A DNA stretch of 36,342 nucleotides from an uncultured Ruminococcus sp. (GTDB taxonomy: Bacteria > Bacillota > Clostridia > Lachnospirales > Lachnospiraceae), in assembly GCA_946494335.1 (NCBI GenBank), contig CAMMBV010000037.1, positions 1 through 36,342 on the forward strand, read 5' to 3'. The notes under the pieces were generated by a model, which saw nothing but the letters and a program-made list of their open reading frames with translations, was not told the DNA's origin and ran no database searches. This document shows, piece after piece, positions 15,788 to 24,619 of this stretch (position 1 is its first letter; the number at the start of each line of letters is the position of its first letter). The position numbers and the translations under genes are program-made.

Positions 15788-16315
15788 CTACTCGATAAAT
15801 CCTATTTTATTAAAGGGATAGTACCTAAGCACAGCCTTTCCCAGGATCTTGTCCCGGGCCACATACGTATTATTCCAGAAACGGGAGTCCTTGGACCAGT
15901 TCCGGTTATCCCCCAGTACAAAGTAATGGCCCTCCGGAACCTCGTAGGGCCCGAAATCTCCTTCCATGGGCTCCGGAATAAAACTGTCATCCAGCGGTTC
16001 TTCATTGTCATCAATATAAACTTTTCCATCCCGGATGGTTACGGTTTCACCGGGAAGACCAATGACTCTTTTGATAAAAAGCTTCGATTCATTGTCCGGA
16101 TATTTAAAAATAATAATGTCATACCGCTCCGGTCCGTGATTGATATATGCCAGCCGGTTTCCAAAAATCTGGTCTCCGGTCATAATGGTATTTTCCATGG
16201 ATTCAGATGGAATCTTGGCATTGATAATGATAAAGTTATTGACAACCAGTACAAAAACGACAACAAACAGGATCATTTTTACATAATCCCAGACTTCACT
16301 CCACAAAGTTTTCAT
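15788..16315 (-). CDS. lepB: Type I signal peptidase
   Basis: A 175-residue membrane-anchored serine protease that removes signal peptides on the outer face of the membrane. One N-terminal transmembrane helix (about 12-32) precedes box B KIPSESMENT with catalytic Ser39; the general-base Lys is Lys82 in FIKRVIGLPGE; box E-type GDNRNWSKDSR follows. This short single-helix form is typical of Firmicutes. The first 20 bases overlap the end of the upstream pseudouridine synthase gene, and GGAGGAG lies nine bases before the ATG. Confidence 0.96.
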   Translation of the reverse strand: MKTLWSEVWDYVKMILFVVVFVLVVNNFIIINAKIPSESMENTIMTGDQIFGNRLAYINHGPERYDIIIFKYPDNESKLFIKRVIGLPGETVTIRDGKVYIDDNEEPLDDSFIPEPMEGDFGPYEVPEGHYFVLGDNRNWSKDSRFWNNTYVARDKILGKAVLRYYPFNKIGFIE

Positions 16316-17291
16316 AAAAATTTACTCCTCCAAGCTGTTCTCCCTTAAGCACCCGGCTGAAGATATCCGGCACCGGCGCCTCAGTCACCTGACCACTTAA
16401 AGGTTCAAAAGGAGACGCAAGCTTCGGAAAACACAGCCGCCAGCTGTGCAGCAGCTGATACTGTACGCCGTACTTTAACCGAAATCTTTCATTGATACGC
16501 TGTCCGCCGTACTTGGTATCGCCCACAATACTGTGACCGCAGGACGCCAGATGACTTCGTATCTGATGGGTTTTCCCCGTCACCAGAAGAACCTTCAGCA
16601 AGGTTATCCGTCCGTTGCCGGCCAGCGGCTCATAGGCTGTTTCAATATAGGAAGATCCGGGTTTTTCTTCCTCATATATCTCTACTTTATTACATTTTTC
16701 GTTTTTATGCAAATATCCACGTACCCGCCGGCTGCTGTCTATCTTTCCGTGGACCAGACAGAGATAGTATTTATGTACGCGGCGCTCCTTTAAAAGCGCA
16801 GACATTTCCTGCAGACCCGCCACGGTCTTGCCCGCCAGCACAAGCCCGCTGGTATTGCGGTCCAGGCGGTTGCATACGCCGGGCCGGAAGGTGGAAAGGG
16901 ATTCTTTCGCCAGCTTCTTTTCATGAATCAGATAGCTGATTATATACTCATTTAAAGAGATATCGTCCTCTTTCGCCTTCTGGGACAGCATTCCGGCCGG
17001 TTTGTTTACGATCAGCACCTGCCCGTCCTCATAGACGATATCCAGTTTGCGATAAGGCGCTATCCTTTCCGTTTTTTGAAACCCTGCGATGGTCTCATCG
17101 GAAAGATAGAGACGGATCTCATCCCCCGCTTTTATCTTTTCGCTGCCCTCCGCCTTTTTTGCATTCAGCACAATATTTTTCTTGCGCATCATTTTATAAA
17201 GAAAACTTTTCGGCGCCTGATTCAGATATTTCTGCAGATATTTGTCCAGCCTTTGCCCTGCTTCTGTCTCTGATATAATTAAAGTCTGCAT
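16296..17291 (-). CDS. RluA family pseudouridine synthase
   Basis: A 331-residue enzyme that isomerises uridine to pseudouridine in rRNA (RluC/RluD-like). An N-terminal S4 RNA-binding domain (RLDKYLQKYLNQAP) is followed by the catalytic domain with VNKPAGMLSQK and the catalytic Asp144 in NRLDRNTSGL. The start is placed at the ATG at 17291, preceded by GGGAGG; an upstream in-frame ATG at 17402 would overlap the YgiQ gene and add a lysine-rich tail not seen in the family. It begins two bases after the YgiQ stop and overlaps lepB by 20 bases. The exact target uridine is not predictable. Confidence 0.93.
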   Translation of the reverse strand: MQTLIISETEAGQRLDKYLQKYLNQAPKSFLYKMMRKKNIVLNAKKAEGSEKIKAGDEIRLYLSDETIAGFQKTERIAPYRKLDIVYEDGQVLIVNKPAGMLSQKAKEDDISLNEYIISYLIHEKKLAKESLSTFRPGVCNRLDRNTSGLVLAGKTVAGLQEMSALLKERRVHKYYLCLVHGKIDSSRRVRGYLHKNEKCNKVEIYEEEKPGSSYIETAYEPLAGNGRITLLKVLLVTGKTHQIRSHLASCGHSIVGDTKYGGQRINERFRLKYGVQYQLLHSWRLCFPKLASPFEPLSGQVTEAPVPDIFSRVLKGEQLGGVNFYENFVE

Positions 17292-17293
17292 GG

Positions 17294-19171
17294 TTACCTC
17301 CCGGTTTTCTTTTTGTGCACGTTGCGTATGGTCTTTTTCTTTCTGATTTTTTCCTTTTTCTCCCCGGATCTGTTTCTTCCATTTTCCGGTCTGACCAGAC
17401 ATTTTCTGTCAAAGCCGATCAGATCCTCACGACCCGCCTTTTTAAGGGCCTCCATGACAAGAGAACGGTTTTCCGGCAGACGGTACTGAATCAATGCTCT
17501 TTGCATGGCTTTCTCATGATACGTTTTCGGCACGTACACCGGCTTCATGGTCCGGGGATCCAGCTGTGTGTAATACATGCAGGTGGAGATGGTGGACGGG
17601 GTAGGATAAAAATCCTGCACCTGTTCCGGCATATAACCCAGATCCCGTATGTATTCCGCCAGCCTGACCGCATCCTTTAAGGTGCAGCCGGGATGGGAGG
17701 ACATAAAATAGGGCACCGCATACTGCTGCAGATGGTACTTTTCATTGTATTTCCGGAATTTTTCCAGAAATTCCTCGTAGACACTGTGTCCTGGTTTCCC
17801 CATGCAGGCCAGAACCGGATCAGAAACGTGTTCCGGCGCCACCCGCAGCTGACCGCTGACGTGATGAAGAATCAGTTCTCTTAAAAAATCATCCCGGCCC
17901 TCCGCCAATACATAATCAAACCGGATGCCGGAGCGCACAAAGACCTTTTTCACATTTGGTATCTTCCTTAACTTCTGCAATAACAGTGTATAGTCTGTAT
18001 GGTCCGGATTCAGATTCCGGCAGGGAGAGGGAAAGAGGCACTGTCTGTCCCGGCAGGTTCCGCTTGTTGTCTGCTTTTTGCAGGAGGGCTGCCGAAAATC
18101 CGCCGTGGGGCCGCCCACATCATGAATATATCCCTTAAACTGGGGATCCCTGGTAAATGACCTGGCCTCCTCAAGGAGAGACTCATGGCTTCTGACCTGC
18201 ACAATCCGCCCCTGATGGAAGGTAAGGGCACAGAAATTACAGCCGCCGAAACAGCCCCGGCTGCTGGTAAGGCTGAACTTCACTTCCGAAAGTGCAGGAA
18301 TGCCTCCCTGATCATCGTAAACCGGATGGGCCTTTCCCATATAAGGAAGGCTGTAAACATCATCCATCTCCTGGGTGCTTAATGGTCTGGCCGGCGGATT
18401 TTGGACCACATAGCCCTGATTTCCATAATACTCTGCCAGAGGTCTGGCCGTGAAAGGATCTGTGTTTTGATACTGCAGATAAAAGCTTTCGGCATAGACT
18501 CTTTTATCATTTCTGATCTCTTCGAAGGACGGAAGGGTTACAATATCATCCTGCTCCTTCAGGCTTCGGGTTCGGTATACCGTTCCCGCCACGTAGGTAA
18601 TCTGGGAAATGGGAATTCCCGCCGCCAGCGCCTCCGCCAGCTCAAGGATGGAGCGCTCTCCCATGCCGTAGGAAATAATATCAGCCCCTGAATCCAGAAG
18701 AACAGAGCGCTTCACCCTGTCCGACCAGTAATCATAGTGGCCGAGGCGGCGCAGGCTTGCTTCTATCCCCCCCAGAATCACCGGCGTTTGTTTGTATTTT
18801 TTCCGAATCAGATTGCCGTAGACGGTCACCGCATGGTCCGGCCGCAGTCCGATACGGCCTCCCGGTGAATAAGCGTCCCTTTTCCTTCTTTTTTTATTTA
18901 CCGTATAATGATTTACCATGGAATCCATATTGCCGGATGATACGATAAAAGCCAGTCTGGGTTCCCCGAAGACAGCTATGCTTTCCGGGTTTCTCCAGTC
19001 CGGCTGTGCAATCATTCCCACAGAATATCCGCGGCTTTCCAGAAGGCGGGTGATAATGGCGCTTCCAAAGGATGAATGATCCACGTAAGCGTCCCCGCTG
19101 ACATAGACAAAATCCGGACGCTCTACGTTCCTGCTTCTTAATTCCTCCCTGGTAATTGGTAAAAAAGTCAT
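17294..19171 (-). CDS. YgiQ family radical SAM protein
   Basis: A 625-residue radical SAM protein of the YgiQ family. The N-terminal B12-binding-like half includes YVSGDAYVDHSSFG and VILGGIEASLRRLGHYDYWSD, and the iron-sulfur cluster motif is CFGGCNFC (Cys307, Cys311, Cys314). The C-terminus (about 575-625) is a basic low-complexity tail rich in Lys and Arg. The biochemical role of the family is not settled. The ATG overlaps the stop of the upstream pseudouridine synthase (ATGA), placing it firmly in the RNA-modification operon, which suggests but does not show an RNA- or translation-linked role. Confidence 0.93.
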   Translation of the reverse strand: MTFLPITREELRSRNVERPDFVYVSGDAYVDHSSFGSAIITRLLESRGYSVGMIAQPDWRNPESIAVFGEPRLAFIVSSGNMDSMVNHYTVNKKRRKRDAYSPGGRIGLRPDHAVTVYGNLIRKKYKQTPVILGGIEASLRRLGHYDYWSDRVKRSVLLDSGADIISYGMGERSILELAEALAAGIPISQITYVAGTVYRTRSLKEQDDIVTLPSFEEIRNDKRVYAESFYLQYQNTDPFTARPLAEYYGNQGYVVQNPPARPLSTQEMDDVYSLPYMGKAHPVYDDQGGIPALSEVKFSLTSSRGCFGGCNFCALTFHQGRIVQVRSHESLLEEARSFTRDPQFKGYIHDVGGPTADFRQPSCKKQTTSGTCRDRQCLFPSPCRNLNPDHTDYTLLLQKLRKIPNVKKVFVRSGIRFDYVLAEGRDDFLRELILHHVSGQLRVAPEHVSDPVLACMGKPGHSVYEEFLEKFRKYNEKYHLQQYAVPYFMSSHPGCTLKDAVRLAEYIRDLGYMPEQVQDFYPTPSTISTCMYYTQLDPRTMKPVYVPKTYHEKAMQRALIQYRLPENRSLVMEALKKAGREDLIGFDRKCLVRPENGRNRSGEKKEKIRKKKTIRNVHKKKTGR

Positions 19172-19899
19172 AATGCTTTCAGCCTTTCTATCTCATCTGA
19201 TGTAAGAAGACGGTATTCCCCCGGCTTCAGATTCGGGTCTAATGTAAGACTTCCCATGGAAAGCCGTTTCAGATAGACAACTTCTTTGTCCACAGCCTGG
19301 AACATTCTCTTGATCTGATGATACCGGCCTTCCTGAATTTTTATCCGCACACTGGAAATCGCTCCGCTTTCCACTATGGTAAGCTGGGAGGGAAGACAGG
19401 GCTTCTCGTCTCCTATATCCATACCCTTCTTAAATTTCTCCTGATCCTCCGGCGTCACGCTGCCCCTCACTTGTGCATAATATACCTTGTCCACGTGCTT
19501 CTTTGGCGAAAGCAGCCGGTGGGCAAGAGCGCCGTCGTTGGTAATCAAAAGCAGGCCTTCTGTATCCTTGTCAAGACGCCCCACCGGGAAGAGATCTTTC
19601 CGGATCTTCCCAGTGATCAGATCCAGTACCGTCCTCTCCCGTCCGTCCTTTGTGGCGGTAATGATGCCGGATGGTTTGTTCAGCATATAGTATTCCGTCT
19701 CTGCATAGCGAATCTCACGTCCATTTACCGCTATTTTATCCTCTTTGGGATCCACCGGATACTCGGGCCTTTGTACAATACTTTCGTTGACTGTCACCTG
19801 TTTTTTCCGTATAAGTGTTTTCACCTGTGAACGGCTGCCCGCCTGCATTTCGGCCAGATATTTATCAAGCCGCATTTTCTTTTCCTTTTCTTTTTCCAT
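19168..19899 (-). CDS. RsuA/RluB/RluE-family pseudouridine synthase
   Basis: A 243-residue rRNA pseudouridine synthase. A basic start (MEKEKEKK) precedes the S4 domain (MRLDKYLAEMQAGSRSQVK), and the catalytic domain carries NKPSGIITA and the catalytic Asp110 in GRLDKDTEGLLL. RsuA modifies position 516 of 16S rRNA and RluB/E modify 23S; sequence alone does not fix which. I choose the ATG at 19899, which overlaps the stop of the upstream methyltransferase gene (TGATG) and has GGAGAG upstream; an alternative start at 19875 would begin at MRLDKYL. The upstream ATG at 19998 only extends into the preceding gene. Confidence 0.94.
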   Translation of the reverse strand: MEKEKEKKMRLDKYLAEMQAGSRSQVKTLIRKKQVTVNESIVQRPEYPVDPKEDKIAVNGREIRYAETEYYMLNKPSGIITATKDGRERTVLDLITGKIRKDLFPVGRLDKDTEGLLLITNDGALAHRLLSPKKHVDKVYYAQVRGSVTPEDQEKFKKGMDIGDEKPCLPSQLTIVESGAISSVRIKIQEGRYHQIKRMFQAVDKEVVYLKRLSMGSLTLDPNLKPGEYRLLTSDEIERLKAL

Positions 19900-21245
19900 C
19901 ACTGTACTCTCCAGCCGCTGTACCGTTTGTTTTTCAGCATGGTTTTCTGAACCTTGCCCCAGCCAAGGGGATAAGTTTCCAGACATACCAGATGCCATCC
20001 TTCCTTTGCTGTCAGGTCTGACACTTCCAGAGTCTCCCCCTTCAGATATTTCATGACCCGGGGATCTTTGGCCGGAAGGGACAAAATCTGTGGGAAAGAT
20101 TCACAGTCCAGATACATGGCCAGCGCCTGGGAGGGCTCAAACCGTTCTCTTTTTACCGTACCGGCCAGCAGTCCTGTGCGCAGACAGCGGATTTTCTTTT
20201 TTCTTATAAATTCATCCGAAAAACCGTAGACACCCTGGTCAATCTGTTCCCATCGAAACTGTTTCTTCCAGTTAATCTGAGCCAGAAACGCTTCGGCTGC
20301 ATCAGGAATCTTCCCCACTGTCTTTTCCTGACTCTCATTCCTTTGCATATTTCTTTCCTTCTTTTTCATCAGCGCCAGAAAATGACCTTCCCCGGCCATA
20401 TTCTGGGGAAAGATACGCACACATTGATCCAGGGAATCCAGTCCCTTTGAAAACCCTTCATAGGGTCTTATCTCCACCAGCGTCAGCTCTTTGCACTGTT
20501 CCAGTATCCAGGAGATATTTTCTTCATTTTCCTTTTTGGAAAAAGTACAGGTGGAATACATCATCATACCGCCGGGCTTTAACATCTCATAGCCCTGCTG
20601 CAGAAGATTTTTCTGAATGGGACTGTAGTAATCCGGTCCCTTTTCTTCCCAGTCGCGCACCATACGCATTTCCCGGTGAAACATACCTTCCCCGGAGCAT
20701 GGAGCGTCGATGAGAATTTTGTCGAAATATTCCGGATAATGAACCGCCAGCTTCTTTGGATCTTCACTCATCACACAGATGTTTGCCGCGCCGAACATTT
20801 CCAGATTTTTAAGCAGGGCTTTTGCCCGGCTGCTGCTGATGTCGTTGGCATACAGCATGCCGGTTCCCTTAAGAGCGGCGGCAAGCCGGGTGGATTTTCC
20901 TCCCGGTGCGGCGCACAGATCCAGCACCCGGTCCCCCGCTTCTATGGGCAGCCGGTCCGCCGGCGTCATGGCGCTGGGCTCCTGCAGATAATAAAGTCCT
21001 GCCTGATACCAGGGCAGCTTTGCGGGCTGATCCTGAGAAGAATAAAAAAAGCCGTCTTCAATCCAGGGGATTTTCTCAAGGGAAACCGGGATTTTACTCT
21101 TTAAATCCTCCGGTGTGATTTTCAGGGTGTTGACCCGCAGTCCGTTATGAACGGGAAAGGAAAGACTTTCTATGTAGTCCTCGTACTGGCTGCCCAGCAG
21201 TTCTTTCATCTCCCGCAGATATTTTTCCGGTAATCGTTCTTTCAT
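19899..21245 (-). CDS. RsmB/NOP family rRNA cytosine-C5 methyltransferase (RsmF-like)
   Basis: A 448-residue SAM-dependent m5C RNA methyltransferase. The SAM site is LDLCAAPGGKSTRLAA (109-124), and the two cysteines of the mechanism are Cys183 in DAPCSGEGMF (motif IV) and Cys233 in YSTCTFSKKENEE (motif VI). The C-terminal about 130 residues resemble the RsmF-type and PUA-like extension (FPQILSLPAKDPRVMKYLKG), so the closest match is RsmF/YebU rather than RsmB. It begins two bases after the alarmone synthetase stop, and its stop overlaps the next gene's start. Confidence 0.93.
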   Translation of the reverse strand: MKERLPEKYLREMKELLGSQYEDYIESLSFPVHNGLRVNTLKITPEDLKSKIPVSLEKIPWIEDGFFYSSQDQPAKLPWYQAGLYYLQEPSAMTPADRLPIEAGDRVLDLCAAPGGKSTRLAAALKGTGMLYANDISSSRAKALLKNLEMFGAANICVMSEDPKKLAVHYPEYFDKILIDAPCSGEGMFHREMRMVRDWEEKGPDYYSPIQKNLLQQGYEMLKPGGMMMYSTCTFSKKENEENISWILEQCKELTLVEIRPYEGFSKGLDSLDQCVRIFPQNMAGEGHFLALMKKKERNMQRNESQEKTVGKIPDAAEAFLAQINWKKQFRWEQIDQGVYGFSDEFIRKKKIRCLRTGLLAGTVKRERFEPSQALAMYLDCESFPQILSLPAKDPRVMKYLKGETLEVSDLTAKEGWHLVCLETYPLGWGKVQKTMLKNKRYSGWRVQ

Positions 21246-21247
21246 AT

Positions 21248-22069
21248 TTATCCTTCCAGTGCGTCCATCGTCACCGCCTGCGCCCGATATCCTTCCGAAA
21301 TAATATCCAGTTCTTTGTGGAACCGTTTCAGCTGCTGCAGGTCATTGGTGGCATAAATCCGGTAAAATTCATCCTGGATTTTTATGGCCTCCCGCTGGCT
21401 GGAAAGGCGGAACAGATTTTCAATATTGTTTAAGATATCCGCCACCAGATTCATCTGAAGCTGTGAAGAATTCTGGGCGTCCATAATCTCACTGCGGACG
21501 GTGGACATCTCATTGTCCAGCGCGATAATCGCATTGGCCGCATTGCTCAGGCGTATCCGGATATGCTCCGGAATCTTGGACTTGTACTTATACTGCAGCG
21601 AATGCTCGATGGTGGCCCAGAAATCCATGGCCATGGTGCGGATCTGTATCTCCGCCTGTATTTTTTTGGGACCGTTCAGCGTCTCCACCACATAGTAGAT
21701 AATCATATGGAAACTGCGGTAACCGCTTTCTTTCATATGATTGATATAGTCTTTTTCATATTTTACCGTAATATCACTGCGGGACCGGATGATCTGTGCA
21801 ACACGTTCGATATCTTCCACAAACTGGCAGATAATCCGAATTCCCGCGATATCTTCCAGCTGTTCTTCCAGCTGTTCAATGGCGATCTGTTTTTTCTGCA
21901 TTTTCTCCAGGATACTGGTCACGCTTTTTACTCTTCCGGATACGCTTTCAATGGGAGAGTAAAGATTTTTTACTTTATGTTCCCGGATCAGATGATTAAA
22001 TTTTTCCGTAAGCTCCTTCACTGCCAGCTCATAGGGATTTAATATTTCTCGCCATAACTGTATTTCCAT
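21248..22069 (-). CDS. Small alarmone synthetase (RelA/SpoT synthetase domain)
   Basis: A 273-residue stand-alone (p)ppGpp synthetase of the RelQ/YjbM type: it has the synthetase domain only, without the HD hydrolase, TGS or ACT domains of long Rel. Motifs include GRVKSVTSILEKM, DIAGIRIICQF, YEKDYINHMKESGYRSFH (the G-loop) and AEIQIRTMAMDFWATIEHSL. A C-terminal helical part of about 80 residues follows, where tetramer contacts lie in RelQ. The ATG at 22069 (MEIQLW) is chosen because AAAGGAGAG stands about eight bases upstream; the ATG at 22093 has no ribosome site. It starts the operon of RNA-modification genes, so the stringent-response signal and ribosome maintenance are made together. Confidence 0.92.
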   Translation of the reverse strand: MEIQLWREILNPYELAVKELTEKFNHLIREHKVKNLYSPIESVSGRVKSVTSILEKMQKKQIAIEQLEEQLEDIAGIRIICQFVEDIERVAQIIRSRSDITVKYEKDYINHMKESGYRSFHMIIYYVVETLNGPKKIQAEIQIRTMAMDFWATIEHSLQYKYKSKIPEHIRIRLSNAANAIIALDNEMSTVRSEIMDAQNSSQLQMNLVADILNNIENLFRLSSQREAIKIQDEFYRIYATNDLQQLKRFHKELDIISEGYRAQAVTMDALEG

Positions 22070-22130
22070 TAAACATCTCTCCTTTATTTTCAACTTTATC
22101 CATCATTTAATATATGAACAAAATTCCGGT

Positions 22131-23582
22131 TTAGAACAGTGATTTCATATTTTTCAGCAGATGAAGAAGAAACTCCCACATACGTTCCGTGGAGGAGATA
22201 CAAAGCCGCTCCTTGGGACTGTGAACGTCCAGAATATCCGGACCAAAGGAGATGCAGTCAAGCCCGGGCGCTTTGTCTTTTAAAAGGCCGCATTCCAGAC
22301 CTGCATGGATGGTAACGGCTTTCATTGGTTTATTGAACATTTCCTGATAAAGATTGCAGGCCAGTTCCCTCAGGGGTGACTTTTCTTCATATTCCCAGGC
22401 CGGATAGCTGCCGCTTACGCTGCACTCGCCGCCCAGAAATTCCGTCAGGTAAAAGATCTGACGGCTCAATGAAGTCCCGGCGCTTTCCAGGGCGCTGCGG
22501 ATACTGGTGAGCGCCATGAATTTTTCCTCATCCAGCGCCATAACAGCAGCATTGGCTGACGTTTCCGCCATGTTCTCGATGGAACCGCTCATTTTGATCA
22601 CGCCGTGGGGCTGATGGATCAGATAAAAAATAACCTTTTCCATGCTGACAGGATGAAGAGCCTGAACTTTTCCCTCTTCCCGCTTTTTCCACTGTACGGT
22701 AATTTGTCCGTCCTCTTTTCCGTATTCCCGGCGCAGCGTATCCTGATACTGTCTCACCGCTTCTTCAAGTTCAGCATCGCAGTCCTCTTCTGTGAGGATG
22801 ACCGTCTCAGCCCCGGAGGCAATCACGTTGTGTTTGTTTCCTCCTTTTAAAGAAACCAGCAGACAGGGTATTCTTTCTTTCAGCTCAAAGAGAAATCTGC
22901 CCATCAGTTTGTTGGCATTGGCCCTGGGTTTAACAATCTCCATCCCCGAATGGCCGCCTTTCAGACCTGTGATGGTGATCTCATAGCATACCCCGGCCTC
23001 TTCCACATATGTGACGGGAAGACGGCTTTCCAGATTCATGCCGCCCGCACAGCCGCACAGCAGATATCCTTCTTCCTCGGAATCCAGATTGATCAGATAT
23101 TTTCCATTTATCAGGGATGAATCCAGCTTTCCGGCGCCTTCCAGTCCCACCTCTTCATTGGAAGTAAGGATCACTTCCAGAGCCGGATGCTGCAGATGAT
23201 CGTCCTCCAAAATGGCCAGGGCATAGGCCGCCGCAATTCCGTCATCCGCCCCCAGCGTGGTATGATCTGCGCAAATGTAATCGCCGCTGATGCAAAGAGA
23301 AATCCCTTCTTCATCAAAATCGTGATTCCAGCCCTCCTCCTGCTCCGCCACCATATCTGTATGGCCCTGCAGAATCACAGCCGGCAGGTCTTCGTACCCC
23401 TTTGATGCTTTCTTATAAATGACCACATTATCATAATGATCTCTCTGATAATCCAAACCGTGAGTTATCGCAAAATTTTCCAGATATCCGGCGATTCCCT
23501 TCGTATTCCAGGAAGCGCGGGGAATTCTGCTGATTTCCTCAAAATAATAAAAAACTCTCTCTGGTTTTAATCTTTCCAGCAT
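22131..23582 (-). CDS. pepD: Aminoacyl-histidine dipeptidase (PepD, M20 family)
   Basis: A 483-residue cytosolic di-zinc peptidase of family M20C that cleaves Xaa-His and other dipeptides. Zinc and catalytic residues are seen: GHTDM (His74, Asp76), GADDG (Asp113), SNEEVG (Glu143-Glu144), LDSEEEG, and a late His in IHAGLECG. The dimerisation lid is the central domain. I place the start at the ATG at 23582 (MLERLKPERV), which has AAGGGAG ten bases upstream and fits the promoter; the ATG at 23603 lies only about seven bases from the predicted transcript start and has no ribosome site. The name follows family convention; carnosinase-type specificity is not shown. Confidence 0.93.
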   Translation of the reverse strand: MLERLKPERVFYYFEEISRIPRASWNTKGIAGYLENFAITHGLDYQRDHYDNVVIYKKASKGYEDLPAVILQGHTDMVAEQEEGWNHDFDEEGISLCISGDYICADHTTLGADDGIAAAYALAILEDDHLQHPALEVILTSNEEVGLEGAGKLDSSLINGKYLINLDSEEEGYLLCGCAGGMNLESRLPVTYVEEAGVCYEITITGLKGGHSGMEIVKPRANANKLMGRFLFELKERIPCLLVSLKGGNKHNVIASGAETVILTEEDCDAELEEAVRQYQDTLRREYGKEDGQITVQWKKREEGKVQALHPVSMEKVIFYLIHQPHGVIKMSGSIENMAETSANAAVMALDEEKFMALTSIRSALESAGTSLSRQIFYLTEFLGGECSVSGSYPAWEYEEKSPLRELACNLYQEMFNKPMKAVTIHAGLECGLLKDKAPGLDCISFGPDILDVHSPKERLCISSTERMWEFLLHLLKNMKSLF

Positions 23583-23615
23583 CTTTTGATAACTCCCTTC
23601 CATATCATAAAATTT

Positions 23616-23644
23616 ATTGTGTCATAGATAAATTAAAAAATCAA
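23616..23644 (-). promoter_or_regulatory. Possible pepD promoter
   Basis: On the minus strand TTGATT (23639-23644), 17-base spacer, CACAAT (23616-23621): 4 of 6 matches in each box. Spacing is ideal but the boxes are weak. Confidence 0.35.
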
Positions 23645-23680
23645 GGCATATATATAAGAAAAAGATACAGGGCTGACCCT

Positions 23681-24619
23681 TTGAAACGAATCGGATTTAT
23701 CTTTCTTATTTTTCTGACTGTACTGTATATGCTGCTGGCCCCTTCCAGCGCTCTTAATGCCTCCGCCAAGGGAATCCGTCTGTGGTTTCACACCCTGCTC
23801 CCGGCTCTTCTCCCTTTTATGATTCTGTCAAATCTGCTGATCGGGACGGACGCCGCCTCCTGTCTGCAGCGTATTGTGCCTTCCTTTATCCGGAAAGTTC
23901 TGGGGCTGTCTCCCTACGGCATCTACGCCCTTTCCCTCGGGCTTTTCTGCGGCTATCCCATGGGTGCAAAACTGACCGCCGATCTTCTGCGTGAGAACAA
24001 AATCTCACGAAATGAAGCCCGCTATCTGCTCACTGTTTCAAACAATCCCGGTCCGGCTTTCATCACCGGATATCTGCTCCATCAGATCTTAGATGCAAAG
24101 CATCTGCAGATCCCGGCGTTTTATATTCTTTACCTCTCCGAATTCTTATGCTGCGTCATTTTCGGGATTTTTTACGGACGCTTTCATGCCGCTGACCTGT
24201 CCGTACCTTCCACAAAAAAAGAGGTATCGGAAGTCCCGCTGCCGGAACTTTTGGATACCTCTATCATGAACGGTTTTGAAGCAATAACAAAACTGGGAGG
24301 ATACATCCTTCTCTTCTCTTTGCTGTCAGGAATTCTGGAACTGATTCTCCCCTCATCAGGTCCTGTCTGCGGACTTATCATGGCAGTCAACGAATTAACC
24401 AGCGGCTCAGCAAAAATAGCTCAGCTTCCCTGGGAATTCTCCATGCGTTTTTCTGTCATACTGGGCGCCGCCTCTTTCGGAGGCATATCCTGTATTTTTC
24501 AGACTTCCAGCATGATCCGGGATACAGACCTTTCCCTTGGCATGTATACCCTGGCAAAAACCGTCAACGGACTGCTGACGTTCCTTTTATGCCGATTATT
24601 CTTCCTCTTCATCCTCTAA
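23681..24619 (+). CDS. YlbJ-like nucleoside-recognition-domain membrane protein
   Basis: A 312-residue polytopic membrane protein with about eight hydrophobic segments. The paired gate-domain motifs are LFCGYPMGAKLTADLL and SNNPGPAFITGYLLH in the first half and ITKLGGYILLFSLLSG and GAASFGGISC in the second, as in the YlbJ/SpoVM-class nucleoside-recognition proteins. YlbJ of Bacillus is needed for spore cortex formation and is made in the mother cell under sigma-E. It is somewhat shorter than Bacillus YlbJ. The start is TTG, and no strong ribosome site is visible, so the exact start is unsure. It is convergent with the coiled-coil gene, with 24 bases of coding overlap. Confidence 0.8.
   Translation: MKRIGFIFLIFLTVLYMLLAPSSALNASAKGIRLWFHTLLPALLPFMILSNLLIGTDAASCLQRIVPSFIRKVLGLSPYGIYALSLGLFCGYPMGAKLTADLLRENKISRNEARYLLTVSNNPGPAFITGYLLHQILDAKHLQIPAFYILYLSEFLCCVIFGIFYGRFHAADLSVPSTKKEVSEVPLPELLDTSIMNGFEAITKLGGYILLFSLLSGILELILPSSGPVCGLIMAVNELTSGSAKIAQLPWEFSMRFSVILGAASFGGISCIFQTSSMIRDTDLSLGMYTLAKTVNGLLTFLLCRLFFLFIL

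Noticed and set aside
15239-16348. Long plus-strand open frame opposite recU and lepB (369 codons)
   Set aside because: Both genes on the minus strand have full family motifs and ribosome sites; the plus frame resembles nothing and has no ribosome site.
17292-17402. N-terminal extension of the RluA-type protein
   Set aside because: It overlaps the end of the YgiQ gene and encodes a non-conserved Lys-rich stretch; the ATG at 17291 has GGGAGG upstream.
23600-23630. Sigma-E promoter before the ylbJ-like gene
   Set aside because: A CATAGATA box is present, but the -35 candidates have poor matches or spacing of 11 or 16 bases.
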